From Dictyobacter kobayashii (GTDB lineage: Bacteria > Chloroflexota > Ktedonobacteria > Ktedonobacterales > Ktedonobacteraceae): a stretch of DNA of 64,000 nucleotides. Below the pieces are notes generated by a model that worked only from the letters and a program-made list of their open reading frames with translations, did no database searches and was not told the DNA's origin. Position 1 is the stretch's first letter, and each line of letters starts with the position of its first letter. The translations under genes and the position numbers were made by a program. Shown one piece after another: positions 9,655-19,081 of this stretch. The stretch covers positions 4,774,001-4,838,000 of the forward strand of contig NZ_BIFS01000001.1 in assembly GCF_003967555.1 (NCBI RefSeq). Reading direction: 5' to 3'.

Positions 9655-11270
9655 GGGTGTCATTCATTTTTTTGCAGAGCCATCTTGAAGCATGCGATGC
9701 GAAAAGGTTTGCCTTCCCCAGCGTTTTTGTCCCTCGGTTCGTCCTTTGCGAGAAGAAGGTTGTGGAGCAAACGTAGAGGAAGGCAACCGCAAACAGATGT
9801 GCAGAATGAGCGCTCGCAGTTCTTGCGCGCAGCGAGCGCGTCGCTGGAGACTTCGCTGCTGTCGTTGGCCATGGTGATGATCGTTGCGCCAGCGTTGCTG
9901 ATACTGCCAACTCTCTTCCCAGCGCTCGTTACACATCTCTCCCCGTAAGGCGAGCATGGGATTGACATTGCCCGGCTCCCAATGCATTCCTGCTCCCTTG
10001 AGACGGGCTTGCATCACCACTTTGTTGGCGCTTTCGACCATTCCTGAGCCAATGGGCCATCCCTGGGCTTGAAACTGCGGATAGTTCATCTGCGCCAAAC
10101 GCTTGCCGAAGTAACGGAGCGCATCGGTGACCGCGGGCAACGGCCGAGCACGTTTCCACCACTGCAGATGCCTCATGATGCGTTCTGGCCCCGCATGTTT
10201 GAGCTCATGAAGAACCACATTGAGCCAGCGAGCAGGGACATGATAACCCTGCTGTTGTCCCTGTTCGGCGACCTGACCAAGGTAGTGGGCAGCATGGGCA
10301 AAATCTAAGATGCGCACCGCATCATGGCGATGTCCATCCACAAAGCCTTGCAGCCACTCGGCGCCATCCTGGATGGCACATACCTGCCTGGCCTGTGCGA
10401 TCCCTCGCCGCGTCACTTCCGCCGAAGCCAGATCCGCAAAGATTGATGCATCCGCCAACCGCGCAAAGTAGCTATGCTGCTCGGTTTTCGCTGTTGAGGG
10501 GTTCACCTGAGCAAATACGGCCATTTTCACTTCACCCCAGATCCCACCGCGCAAGGGCACCATCCCGCCATCACTGCCCATCGCCATCTGCTCCACCACT
10601 GGAGCGGCAGGAAGAGGGAAACGAGGTCGGGCGGCTTCGGGATGGGCTTGTTCGCTCTGGATCGCCTCGGCGATCTGTCCTGCCTGCAAGGTACAGCGCC
10701 GGACGCTAGCCTCACTGATGCGAATGCCAAGCAACGCCTGCACTTCTTTGGCGGCTTGCCCAAAAGGCAGATGCGTTCCTAAGCGCACCAGACTTTGATG
10801 GGCGTGAGGTAACAACGCGGTGGGAGGCAGTTGCAGTTGCTCATCGAGGGGGAAAAAAGCTGTATCCGCAGGCGGGACAGCTCTGGTAGTCACGGCTCAC
10901 GTTCACTTCTTGCTGTCCTCGTGTTTGAAAGGTTCGGGTACGTGCCCCTCGTTGATGCATGCGTGTGCCGCATTGCGGACACGATCGTGGCCCCTGCTGG
11001 GTGGTTTCCCTCTCTGCTTGGGCCATCTCTTCAATGATGCGAGCCCGTACCTGATCGAGTTGGGCATCAATGGCGGCTTCAATTTCGGCCAGGGTGGCTT
11101 TGGGATGCTCCTTCTGCCATTGAGCAAGCGTATGAAAGGCTTCTTGACTTTGTTGCTGCCAGCGTTGCTCCAGGTCTTCTGACTTCATGATCGTGCCCAC
11201 CTTTCTCTTCCTTGCGTTTGAGCTGTTTCTATCTTACCATTTTGGCTCTGCAAAAAAATGAATGACACCC
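9655..11270 (-). mobile_element. ISKra4-type insertion sequence with perfect ends
   Basis: Perfect 28-bp terminal inverted repeats (9655-9682 and 11243-11270) begin GGGTGTCATTCATTTT. They are flanked by the 9-bp direct repeat ACGCCAGAA at 9646-9654 and 11271-11279, the target-site duplication. Length is 1616 bp. The only gene is the transposase. Intact ends and duplication indicate a recent insertion. Confidence 0.92.
9664..11188 (-). CDS. ISKra4-family transposase in two frames
   Basis: The N-terminal part (11188 to about 10841) contains a zinc-finger-like CPQCGTRM...SCPACGYSFFP block. The second frame carries the catalytic part, with GSDGGMVPLR, the histidine-rich DFAHAAHYL and GSGMVESANKVV blocks. 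The frames meet at a T6C5 run (A6 at 10853-10858 on the plus strand). Removing one T gives one protein of about 508 residues. This could be an indel error or frameshifting at the run. The ATG at 11188 is chosen because AAAGGTGG precedes it. A GTG at 11200 is possible. Confidence 0.85.
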
Positions 11271-11286
11271 ACGCCAGAAAAAAACC

Positions 11287-11315
11287 TTGACAACCCTCTG
11301 TAGATCGGCTATACT
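11287..11315 (+). promoter_or_regulatory. Sigma-70-type promoter of tRNA-Gly
   Basis: A consensus TTGACA box and TATACT box are separated by exactly 17 bases. They lie 24 bases before the tRNA gene. The ISKra4 element's target duplication ends only 8 bases upstream of the -35 box. Confidence 0.85.
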
Positions 11316-11339
11316 TCACTCTGTCAGTAAAACGACGAT

Positions 11340-11412
11340 GCGGGTTTGGTGTAGTGGCTAACATGCAACTTTCCCAAAGTTGAGATCACGGGTTCGATCC
11401 CCGTAACCCGCT
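11340..11412 (+). tRNA. tRNA-Gly (anticodon CCC)
   Basis: The acceptor stem GCGGGTT pairs with AACCCGC. The anticodon stem CAACT/AGTTG holds the loop TTCCCAA with anticodon CCC, and the T arm contains GGGTTCGATCCCC. CCA is not encoded. A strong promoter precedes it and a hairpin terminator follows. Confidence 0.95.
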
Positions 11413-11425
11413 TTTTCATTTAAAA

Positions 11426-11451
11426 GAAGCCGCCTCTTATGAGGCGGCTTC
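11426..11451. terminator. Bidirectional terminator between tRNA-Gly and the MFS gene
   Basis: A perfect 11-bp GC-rich stem (GAAGCCGCCTC/GAGGCGGCTTC) with a TTAT loop. It is flanked by A-rich sequence on the left and T-rich sequence on the right, so it can serve both converging transcripts. Confidence 0.85.
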
Positions 11452-11459
11452 TTCTTCTA

Positions 11460-12807
11460 TTACTTGCTATGTGCTTCCCGGCTGGATTGGTTGATGCGCT
11501 TGTGGGCGCGCTCAATATCCCCGGCTACGGTTTTGATACCAATAAGGCAGATCAGGCCTGCCAGTAAGAGACAGGTAGGACCCGTAGTCTGGAGCGCGAA
11601 ACCCAGGGAATGTGTGCTATCGCTGATGGCCCCGACGATCAATGGCGAGGCTGCATCTCCCAGCAGGTGTCCCAATAAGAGCGCCAGCCCTACTGCGGTG
11701 GAGCGAATGTTGGGCGTGGTAATGTCTTGAATAATGGCCTGGATAGGACCCAGGCAGAAGCTCAGACAGACGATCGCCAGTGTGAAGACGGCGATAAAAG
11801 CGCTCAACTGATGCATTGAGAGTGCGATCCAGGTCAGGGGAGCTCCTGCCAGGAAGGCGACTGTCGTGATGATCATACGTCCTGCGGTAGGCGTCTCTGC
11901 AGGAAGTCTGCCAGCCAGCCACCGATGAGCGTTCCCACCAGGCTGCCCCCCGCCAGGACGCCACCTGAAAGGGTGCCGCTCTGGCGATGGTGAGATGGAA
12001 TTCGCGGTGCAGAAAAGTGGGTACCCAGGAAAGTGCGGCCCCGATGATAAAGAAGCTACAGATGAAGGCGGCCACCAGCACCCAGTACGTGGGTGTTTTT
12101 CCTAACTGTTTAACCACTCTGAAGATGTCGCTACCAATACTGCCATGGGTAGCCCCTGCCTCCTCCGCCCCATTATCCTCATCGCGATCAAAGGCACCAC
12201 GCCTGGGCTCTACCGCGCGCCAGATCAGAAATGCGGCCAGCAGGCCTGGCAGTCCGACGATATAGAAGACCCAGCGCCATCCCAGGGCTTCCGCGATGAT
12301 TCCTCCGAGTATCAGCCCCAGGGCGGTCCCGATCAAGTTACCTATGGACCAGACGGAGAGCATAAAGCCACGTCGCTCTTTTGGAAAATAGTCGCCGATC
12401 AGCGATACCGATGCAGGAGCATAGCCTGCTTCTCCAATGCCCAGAACCGAGCGGGTTAGGAAGAGCTGGATGAAATTGAGCGTCAGCCCACTTAACGCCG
12501 TGGCTACGCTCCACACACCCACACAGAGCGCAACGATATTCTTACGCGTACCGCGATCAGCCCAGATACCGATCGGCAGCGTTGCTAATCCATAGACGAA
12601 GAGAAAAGAAGAATTAAGTAAACCCAGTTCAATATCAGTCAGATGGAAATCTTGCTGAATCAAGGTTTGTACTGATGCCAGAATAGAGCGATCTGTATAA
12701 TTGAGAATATTTATAATGAGTAGAACAATAAATGCAAAACGAGCCTGTGATGTTGTGGGTCTCGTGAAACGTTTCTGTTCAACCGTGGAGGAGGTTGCAG
12801 TATTCAT
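11460..12807 (-). CDS. MFS transporter (spinster-like), frameshifted twice
   Basis: The first 270 residues are continuous, with membrane segments and MFS motifs such as NYTDRSILAS, GIWADRGTRKN and GIGEAGYAPASVSLIGDYFP. These resemble spinster-type and hexuronate-type transporters. After LTIARA the frame breaks. One extra base at about 11977 restores LSGGVLAGGSLVGTLIGGWLADFLQRR. A second, at about 11879, joins the frame that carries the last three membrane segments to the stop at 11460. The repaired protein has about 449 residues and 12 membrane segments. The substrate is unknown. Convergent with tRNA-Gly and sharing its terminator. Confidence 0.82.
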
Positions 12808-12956
12808 GAATGAGCGCCTTTGTCCCTTTCGTTATTTGCCTATATAGTCACAGTTAAGAAATAAAACCATCCTTACAAAGCTACGTAAGCCGTATACTCT
12901 ATGTTGTACATTGTACAGCGTCCTCCCCCAAAAGTAACCTCATCCCTATCTTTTCG

Positions 12957-13055
12957 CGCCTTCGGCGCTCAAAAGGGTTATTTATGTGTTGCCAGCAGTG
13001 CGCCCGGCGCACTGCTGGCAACACATAAATAACAAGCTCGGGCGCTGCTGCGCCC
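12957..13055. repeat. Cluster of three palindromes including a 57-bp near-perfect one
   Basis: GCGCC-TTC-GGCGC is followed by a 28-bp perfect stem (12977-13004 with 13006-13033) and then GGGCGC-TGCT-GCGCCC. The segment GCTCGGGCGC after the large stem recurs after another long palindrome near 52433. It lies between the start of the MFS gene and the GlsB-like gene and has no T tract. Confidence 0.85.
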
Positions 13056-13243
13056 ATCTTTTATTTTTTAACTCCACTTTTCGAAACTTTATGGTAGGGT
13101 TAGTACGTATAGATAGAGAAGAGCATATTTGTTTATAGCGTGATTAAGCTGCTCTACCTTTATCTATCCAACGGAATTTTATATCCAGATCCACATCATT
13201 CTTTGCAAGCTACAAAGAGAGAAAAGGCGTAAAGGAGATTGCT

Positions 13244-13585
13244 ATGCAAGTTCTGGCAGATGGAGTAACAATCGCAATCGGTCATAATGTCTGGTCCTTT
13301 GGTTTGGACGTTATCATGTATATCGTCATTGCTGCTATCGTAGGCGTTATTGCGGAAATGATCGTAGGCTGGCGCGTACCATTCGGCATCATTGGCGCTA
13401 TCATTGCTGGTGTTATCGGCGTCTGGTTAATGACCAAAGTTATCAACATTACCGGCATCGGAGATTTCTATCTCTTCGGAGTCCCTATCCTTCGTGGCTT
13501 GATCGGCGCGATCATCTTGATTGGTCTCTGGCACTTAGTGACTGCAGGCTTCGGCTCTCGCCGCCGTCGCTATCGCGCGGCTTAG
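13244..13585 (+). CDS. GlsB/YeaQ/YmgE family (transglycosylase-associated) membrane protein
   Basis: The 113-residue protein has three hydrophobic segments (about residues 22-45, 48-65 and 80-103). The Gly-rich pattern GVIAEMIVGWRVPFGIIGAIIAGVIGVWL is characteristic of this small stress-linked membrane family (that stretch begins near residue 38). A basic tail SRRRRYRAA ends the protein. The function of the family is not established despite its historical name. AAAGGAG precedes the ATG and a strong terminator follows, so it is probably a single-gene unit. Confidence 0.85.
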   Translation: MQVLADGVTIAIGHNVWSFGLDVIMYIVIAAIVGVIAEMIVGWRVPFGIIGAIIAGVIGVWLMTKVINITGIGDFYLFGVPILRGLIGAIILIGLWHLVTAGFGSRRRRYRAA

Positions 13586-13634
13586 CAGGGTAAAGCGAGT
13601 AGCATACTAATCCTTGCCCGCTTTGCCACCGCAA

Positions 13635-13674
13635 CGCTCATCTTCACGGGTCATTGAAGATGAGCGTTTTTTTT
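13635..13674 (+). terminator. Rho-independent terminator
   Basis: A 12-bp perfect stem (CGCTCATCTTCA with its complement) and 8-base loop are followed directly by eight T residues. Confidence 0.92.
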
Positions 13675-13690
13675 GTCTTTTTGTGCGGTC

Positions 13691-15391
13691 TTACAAAGTA
13701 ACCATCTTGACGCCAAAGATATTGCCAGCCTGATTGATTTCGTCGAGGGCCCATTCTGGAATGGGGTTATCGACCAGGATTACCATCAGGGCTGAGTCTG
13801 TGGGGCGATTGGCATCGTAGGAACGTGCCTTGCGTACGCTGGGGCCGACATCCATATGGCGAATATTGACGCCAGCTTTGCCCAGTACAGTACCGACCAG
13901 GCCGATCATGCCTGGCTGGTCAATATTGCGGCAGAAGAGGATTGGGCCTTCAGGCACAAATTCAGTCCAGTAGGGGCCAACCTGTACGATACGTGGTTCG
14001 TCATGCATAACGGTTCCACTGAGCACGTTGACGAAATTGTCTTTGTTGCTCTCGCTGCTAGCACCATCGCTGATCACGCGTAGCGTCACCTGGTTGGCGA
14101 ACTCGCTTGGCGTGGTGGTCTTTTGCTCGACAATCTCGATGCCCCATTCTTTGGCCAGTACCTGCGCATTGATCATGTTTACATGGGCTTCTGAAACCGA
14201 TTCCAGCAATCCTTTGACCAGGGCTGCCTGCAGCGGACGCAGGTCATAGCTGGCGATCTCACCGCTGTATGTGAGCTCAATTTTGCGCAATGGTTCCGGC
14301 TGTAGCTGGGTATACAGGCGCCCTAACTTTTCAATCAGGGTCATGTAGGGCTGCAGGATCTTCAGTGTTTCGGGCAAGATCAGGGGCGCGTTGACCGCTG
14401 CCCTTGGGAAGCCGCCGCGCACGACGGAGACGATCTGCTCGGCCACATCGGTTGCTACTCCGACCTGCGCCTCTTCGGTTGAGGCTCCCAGGTGAGGGGT
14501 GGCAATGATATGATCATGTGAGATCAAGCGCTGTAGGAGGGCGTTGTCGCGCACCGGTTCCTGACTGAAGACGTCCAGCGCGGCGCCTGCGATATGTTTC
14601 TCATCCAGTGCTTTGAGCAGGGCTTCCTCGTCGATTAAGCCACCACGCGCACAATTGATCAGGCGTGCGCCGGGTTTCATCAATTGTAGCTCATGCTCAC
14701 CGATCAGGCCGCGCGTGCCATTGGGCCCACTGGTCAGGGACGTGTGCAGGGTAACAAAGTCTGCCTGCTGTAACACTTCTTCCAGACTCATCATCGTAAC
14801 ATTGGATTTGCGTGCCTGTTCGGGAGAGACGAAAGGATCAAAGGCGATGATCTGCATTTCGAGTCCCTGGGCTCGCCTGGCGACCGCCATGCCCACTTTT
14901 CCCAGTCCGATGACGCCCAGTGTTTTGTTGCGTACCTCGATGCCCAGGAAGCGGCTCTTTTCCCATTTATTGGCTTTCATGCTGGCGTCGGCGGCTGGCA
15001 CGTGCCTGGCCAGCGCCATCAGCATGGCGATGGTGTGCTCGGCGGCAGCGATAATGTTGCCTGTCGGCGAGTTGACCACAATAATGCCTTGCCGGGTGGC
15101 GGCGGCCGTATCGATATTATCGACGCCGACGCCTGCGCGGCCCACGATCTTTAACTTTGTGGCTGCGCTCAGGATATCGCTGGTGACCTGCGTTTCGCTG
15201 CGTACGACCAGCGCGCTATACTCGCCAATGATCGCCTTCAATTGTTCCGGAGTGAGTCCGGGGCGCTCATCAATCTGGGCGTCTGGCAAATGTTCGCGCA
15301 GGAAGTTGACGCCTTCGCGTGCGATGCGGTCAGTGATCAGAACTTTAATGGTATCTGCCGGTACCTCGGGATGTGCGACCTCTTCTGCCAT
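13691..15391 (-). CDS. serA: D-3-phosphoglycerate dehydrogenase
   Basis: It catalyses the first committed step of serine synthesis, 3-phosphoglycerate to 3-phosphohydroxypyruvate with NAD. At 566 residues it is the long type. The substrate/NAD domain carries the dinucleotide motif GLGKVGMAVARRAQG and the catalytic signature around LINCARGGLIDEEALL, and a His in TPHLGASTEEA. An intervening domain follows (about residues 330-470), then a C-terminal ACT domain (ILFCRNIDQPGMIGLVGTVLGKAGVNI) that in the family senses serine. GAGGAG precedes the ATG. It lies 31 bases downstream of the aminotransferase gene in the same direction, which indicates an operon. Confidence 0.95.
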   Translation of the reverse strand: MAEEVAHPEVPADTIKVLITDRIAREGVNFLREHLPDAQIDERPGLTPEQLKAIIGEYSALVVRSETQVTSDILSAATKLKIVGRAGVGVDNIDTAAATRQGIIVVNSPTGNIIAAAEHTIAMLMALARHVPAADASMKANKWEKSRFLGIEVRNKTLGVIGLGKVGMAVARRAQGLEMQIIAFDPFVSPEQARKSNVTMMSLEEVLQQADFVTLHTSLTSGPNGTRGLIGEHELQLMKPGARLINCARGGLIDEEALLKALDEKHIAGAALDVFSQEPVRDNALLQRLISHDHIIATPHLGASTEEAQVGVATDVAEQIVSVVRGGFPRAAVNAPLILPETLKILQPYMTLIEKLGRLYTQLQPEPLRKIELTYSGEIASYDLRPLQAALVKGLLESVSEAHVNMINAQVLAKEWGIEIVEQKTTTPSEFANQVTLRVISDGASSESNKDNFVNVLSGTVMHDEPRIVQVGPYWTEFVPEGPILFCRNIDQPGMIGLVGTVLGKAGVNIRHMDVGPSVRKARSYDANRPTDSALMVILVDNPIPEWALDEINQAGNIFGVKMVTL

Positions 15392-15422
15392 GGCTGTTTT
15401 CTCCTCTTGCTTATTGCCGGGC

Positions 15423-16586
15423 CTATGCCTGGTATCCCAGCTCTTTCAGATGCCGTTCAACCGCATCCAGGGCCTGCTGCAGATCGGCCTCAGTGAAATA
15501 TCCGAGGTGACCAATGCGGAACATTTTGCCCTTCATATGATCCTGACCATCGGCCAGCACAATCTGGTCCTCATCGTGTAATTTTTTGAGGAGCGCCTTG
15601 GTTTCAATACCCTCGGGCGCCTGGATGGCTGTGACGGTATTGGATGCGTAGCGTAGATCGGTGGCCAGGAGCTTGAGTCCCATGGCTTGTACGCGACCAC
15701 GTACATAATCACCGGCCTTGACGTGGCGTGCGAAGATGGCCTCGCGACCTTCTGCCAGCATCATTTCTAGCGCGACATCCAGGGCATAGAAAAGCGATAC
15801 CGGTGGTGTGGTGGGATGCTGCCAGCTGGTCTCCAGGTGCTTGCGCGTCGAGGTCCAATCCCAGTAGAAGCGGGGTAGCTTTGCGTTCTTATGGGCCTGC
15901 CAGGCGCGTTCACTGGCCGCGATCATCATAATACCTGGAGGGATCATCCAGCCCTTTTGCGAGCCGGTAAATACTACATCCAGATCCCAGGGGTCCATCT
16001 CCAGGGGAACGCTGCTCAGCGAACTGACGGCATCCACTACGACCAGGGCATCAGGACTGAGGCGGCGCACAAGCGCGGCCAGGGCCTGGACGTCGTTGGT
16101 TATTCCGGTGGAGGTCTCGTTGTGCGTGATCAGGACACCTTTGTAAGGAGCCAGCTCTTTTAAGCGTGTTTCAATGATGGCTGGATCGGCGGCCTCACCC
16201 CAGGGGAATTCGATGCGTGAGACATTTAAACCGTAGGCTTCAGCGATCTGGGCCAGGCGCTTACCAAAGTTGCCAATGATGATAGATACGACATGGTCAC
16301 CGGGAGAGAATACGTTGACGACGGCGCATTCCTGACCACCTGTGCCGGCGGCGGGATATGTGAGTACAGGGGATGCTGTTTGGAAGAAGTATTGTAGTCG
16401 TGGTGTGACTCTCTTCATGATTGCTGAGAACTCAGGTCCACGATGGTTGATCATTGGGGCGGCTTGGGCTTCCAATACTTCCGGAGGGACAGGAGTGGGA
16501 CCTGGAACGCGCAAATTTTGCCGGGGAACAGGTTTTCTTGCCTCTACCTGGGGTATTGGAATCGCCTTTCTTTCCTGAATGGTCAT
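15423..16586 (-). CDS. Class V aminotransferase, serine-glyoxylate/phosphoserine aminotransferase type
   Basis: This PLP enzyme of 387 residues has the class V signature around the PLP lysine (VVFTGSQKGWMIPPG, Lys near residue 200). It also has GTGGQECAV near the N-terminus and an invariant Asp region VVVDAVSSLSS. The closest named families are alanine-glyoxylate and serine-pyruvate aminotransferases. Because it precedes serA, it probably acts as the phosphoserine aminotransferase step of serine synthesis, as proposed for similar pairs in other deep-branching bacteria. This assignment is from context. No serB is nearby. Confidence 0.88.
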   Translation of the reverse strand: MTIQERKAIPIPQVEARKPVPRQNLRVPGPTPVPPEVLEAQAAPMINHRGPEFSAIMKRVTPRLQYFFQTASPVLTYPAAGTGGQECAVVNVFSPGDHVVSIIIGNFGKRLAQIAEAYGLNVSRIEFPWGEAADPAIIETRLKELAPYKGVLITHNETSTGITNDVQALAALVRRLSPDALVVVDAVSSLSSVPLEMDPWDLDVVFTGSQKGWMIPPGIMMIAASERAWQAHKNAKLPRFYWDWTSTRKHLETSWQHPTTPPVSLFYALDVALEMMLAEGREAIFARHVKAGDYVRGRVQAMGLKLLATDLRYASNTVTAIQAPEGIETKALLKKLHDEDQIVLADGQDHMKGKMFRIGHLGYFTEADLQQALDAVERHLKELGYQA

Positions 16587-16970
16587 TGCTTTTATTACTC
16601 CATCTCTCTATCTGTTTTGAATACCAACGTGTTTATCACCATGATATTCCTCTATGCCTGCCACATTGCAATGACATGCGGCGGCTAACTACTCTGTTAT
16701 CCGCCGCGATCTTTAGGGGTATTCTTCTCAAAGTATAGCATATCCACTTCAGGGTAGGGTAGGAAACAGCGGTAGCTCAGCATTCAGCGGTGGCTATATG
16801 GTCGCCTGGTCTTGATTTATGCTTGCCAGGATGATTTTTTCAATGCTACAATTGCCTGGGAGAGCTTTCTTTTTCTGGCTTTCCCATGGCTTCACGCTCA
16901 GTTGAAAAGGGGCAGGGAGTGCCATATGACCTTTCTTGGGCACGATTTTTATATGAGGAATAATAGAGAT
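16587..16970. other. Divergent promoter region between serine operon and pyk
   Basis: On the minus strand a TATACT hexamer (16732-16737) is a candidate -10 box for the serine operon, without a convincing -35 partner. I looked for a T-box or other leader RNA and saw no conserved motif. Nothing else was recognised. Confidence 0.35.
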
Positions 16971-18418
16971 ATGCGACGCACAAAGATTGTCTGTACGATT
17001 GGGCCAGCTACCAATACAAAAGAGCAGATTGAAAAGCTCTTGCTGGCCGGTATGAATGTTGCGCGGCTGAATTTTTCCCATGGAACTCAGGAAGGACATG
17101 CCCAGGTTATCGAACATATTCGAACTATTTCCGCCAGGCTGAATATCCCTGTGGCGATCCTGCAAGATTTACAGGGTCCCAAGATTCGTACGGGTCTGTT
17201 ACAGGATGGTAAGCCGGTGCGGCTGGTCGATGGTGCCCAGGTTACTATTACGACCCGCGATGTGCTGGGGACGGCTGAATGTATTTCTACTACCTATCAA
17301 CAGCTCCCCAGGATGTGAAGGTTGGCGACCGTATTTTATTGGATGATGGCCTGCTGGAGTTGCGGGTGCTGAGCGTCGATGAGGACGATGTACGTTGTGT
17401 GGTGGTGCATGGTGGCCCACTCAAAGAACATAAAGGGATCAATCTGCCCGGGGTCGCGGTCAGTGCTCCTTCGTTGACGCCCAAGGATTTAGATGATTTG
17501 AGGTTTGGCTTGCAGCATGGCGTTGATTTTGTGGCGCTGAGCTTTGTGCGTAAGCCAGAGGATATTCTGGCGGCACGGCGGGAGATTGAGCTGATTCAAT
17601 CTGAACTGGGACGCGATTATTCCTATGGCTCGGTACCTTTGATCGCGAAATTGGAGAAACCGGAGGCAGTGAAGCGTCTGGATGAGATCCTGCGCGTGAC
17701 TGATGGGGTAATGGTGGCTCGTGGAGACCTGGGTGTGGAGATGGCTCCTGAGAGTGTGCCGTTGATCCAAAAGCGTATCATTGCGCGCTGTAATGATCTG
17801 GATCTGCCCGTGATTACCGCGACCCAGATGCTTGAATCGATGATTACCAATCCAAGGCCGACGCGCGCTGAAGCTAGCGATGTGGCCAACGCTATTTTAG
17901 ATGGCACTGACGCCGTTATGTTGAGCGCCGAGACGGCTTCCGGGGCTTATCCCATTGAGGCGGTGCAAATGATGGATCGTATCGCGCGCCAGGTTGAGGC
18001 CGAAGGACTGCTGGAATATTCTCGCCATGTGCCGCTGCTGACCCAGGATCGCGCGGTCTGTCATGCCGCTAAAGCCCTGGCCGAAGAGGCCAGCGTTAAA
18101 TATATCGCCGTCTTTACGCGCAGTGGTACATCGGCCCAGCTTATTTCTAAGGATCGCCCTCGTACCCCTATCATGGCTTATACCCCGTCCGAGCATGTCT
18201 ACCATCGTCTCTGCCTCTGGTGGGGCGTCTGGCCACATATGGTACCACTCACAGGCTCAACCGAAGAATTGATCGAGGTAGTGGAGCAAAAGCTGCGTGA
18301 TGAGCACGAGATACAGGCCGGCGAAAGCATCGTTGTCATGGGCGGCATGCCCCTTGCCAGCCGTGCCCGCACCAATTTCGTCCATCTACACCATATCGGC
18401 GAAAAATCCCTATCATAA
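16971..18418 (+). CDS. pyk: Pyruvate kinase, frameshifted
   Basis: It converts phosphoenolpyruvate and ADP to pyruvate and ATP at the end of glycolysis. The start at 16971 gives MRRTKIVCTIGPAT, the standard N-terminus, and GAGGA lies about 11 bases before it. The frame breaks at C4 (17306-17309), and one added C joins STTYQQLP to QDVKVGDRILLDDG. The rest is intact: VALSFVRKPED, the active-site block LIAKLEKPEAV, VARGDLGVE and ATQMLESMI. A C-terminal allosteric domain ends the protein at about 482 residues. A central metabolic gene would be expected to be whole, so this break is among the best arguments for a sequencing indel. Confidence 0.93.
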
Positions 18419-18450
18419 CCTTCACATTCATCGCATGCAATAGAGAGTTC

Positions 18451-18567
18451 TAGGAATGTGTCTTACCCCCATTATCATGGGGAGCGTTCCACGCTTGTGT
18501 GGACGTGCGCTGGCGCTCAAAATCAGGCGTGAAGAGCGCGGAGATCATAAAGATCAGACACATTCTA
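18451..18567. other. Multi-helix structured intergenic element
   Basis: An outer stem (18451-18463 with 18556-18567, GAATGTGTCT/AGACACATTC) encloses several inner hairpins: CCCCAT-TATC-ATGGGG, TCCAC...GTGGA, and a GCGCT...AGCGC stem. The arrangement is a multi-branch junction. It is directly 3' of pyk and could be a 3' UTR structure, a small RNA or a mobile palindromic element. Confidence 0.5.
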
Positions 18568-18570
18568 AGC

Positions 18571-18617
18571 GTCAATGTTAAAGAGGTTGGCCCATGCCCA
18601 ACCTCTTTAACATTGAC
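18571..18617. terminator. Perfect 20-bp hairpin before rpsP
   Basis: A perfect 20-bp stem (18571-18590 with 18598-18617) with a 7-base loop. There is no clear T tract. It probably separates pyk from the ribosomal operon. Confidence 0.6.
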
Positions 18618-18742
18618 AATTCCCTTACGCCGTGCTATTCTAATCAAGCCGTAATTTAGGGGCACTATTAGGTGCTGTGAAAACATGGCGCTGCTGAAAA
18701 TACAGCCCCCTTTGTGTGGGGCAGAGGTGGAATTAAGAAAGC

Positions 18743-19036
18743 ATGACTGTCAAAATTCGCTTAAAACGTACGGGGATGAAGAAAGCCCCAAGCTATCGTG
18801 TTGTGATCGCTGATGCACGTTCTCCTCGAGATGGCCGCATCATCGAAAATATCGGTTGGTACAACCCACGTGTCGAGCCTTCCGCAATCAATATTAACGA
18901 GGAAAAAGCTCTCGGTTGGTTGAGAAACGGTGCGCAACCCACAGAGTCCGTTACTCTGCTCCTCAAGCGCGCTGGAATCCTGGACCGTTTCACACAGGAA
19001 AAAGCTGCAGCTAAAACTGCTCCTGCTGCTGAGTAG
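18743..19036 (+). CDS. rpsP: 30S ribosomal protein S16
   Basis: The 97-residue protein begins MTVKIRLKRTGMKKAPSYRV and continues with DARSPRDGRIIENIGWYNP, which is diagnostic of S16. It binds 16S rRNA in early 30S assembly. It heads a cluster with khpA and rimM, a common bacterial order. In most bacteria trmD and rplS follow, but they do not appear here. Confidence 0.97.
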   Translation: MTVKIRLKRTGMKKAPSYRVVIADARSPRDGRIIENIGWYNPRVEPSAININEEKALGWLRNGAQPTESVTLLLKRAGILDRFTQEKAAAKTAPAAE

Positions 19037-19081
19037 AAAAGTTCTACACAGGCAATGTCGTATCTGAAGTAAGGATACTAT

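Noticed and set aside
10841..10893. Programmed frameshift in the ISKra4 transposase
   Set aside because: A T6C5 run is suggestive, but the window has many run-length errors, so I do not claim programmed slippage.
14613..15581. 322-residue frame opposite serA
   Set aside because: It lies wholly antisense to serA and the aminotransferase end and is rich in Ser/Arg/Thr, a typical shadow.
16587..16970. T-box or serine-responsive leader before the serine operon
   Set aside because: No T-box core, no terminator-antiterminator pair and no specifier loop could be found.
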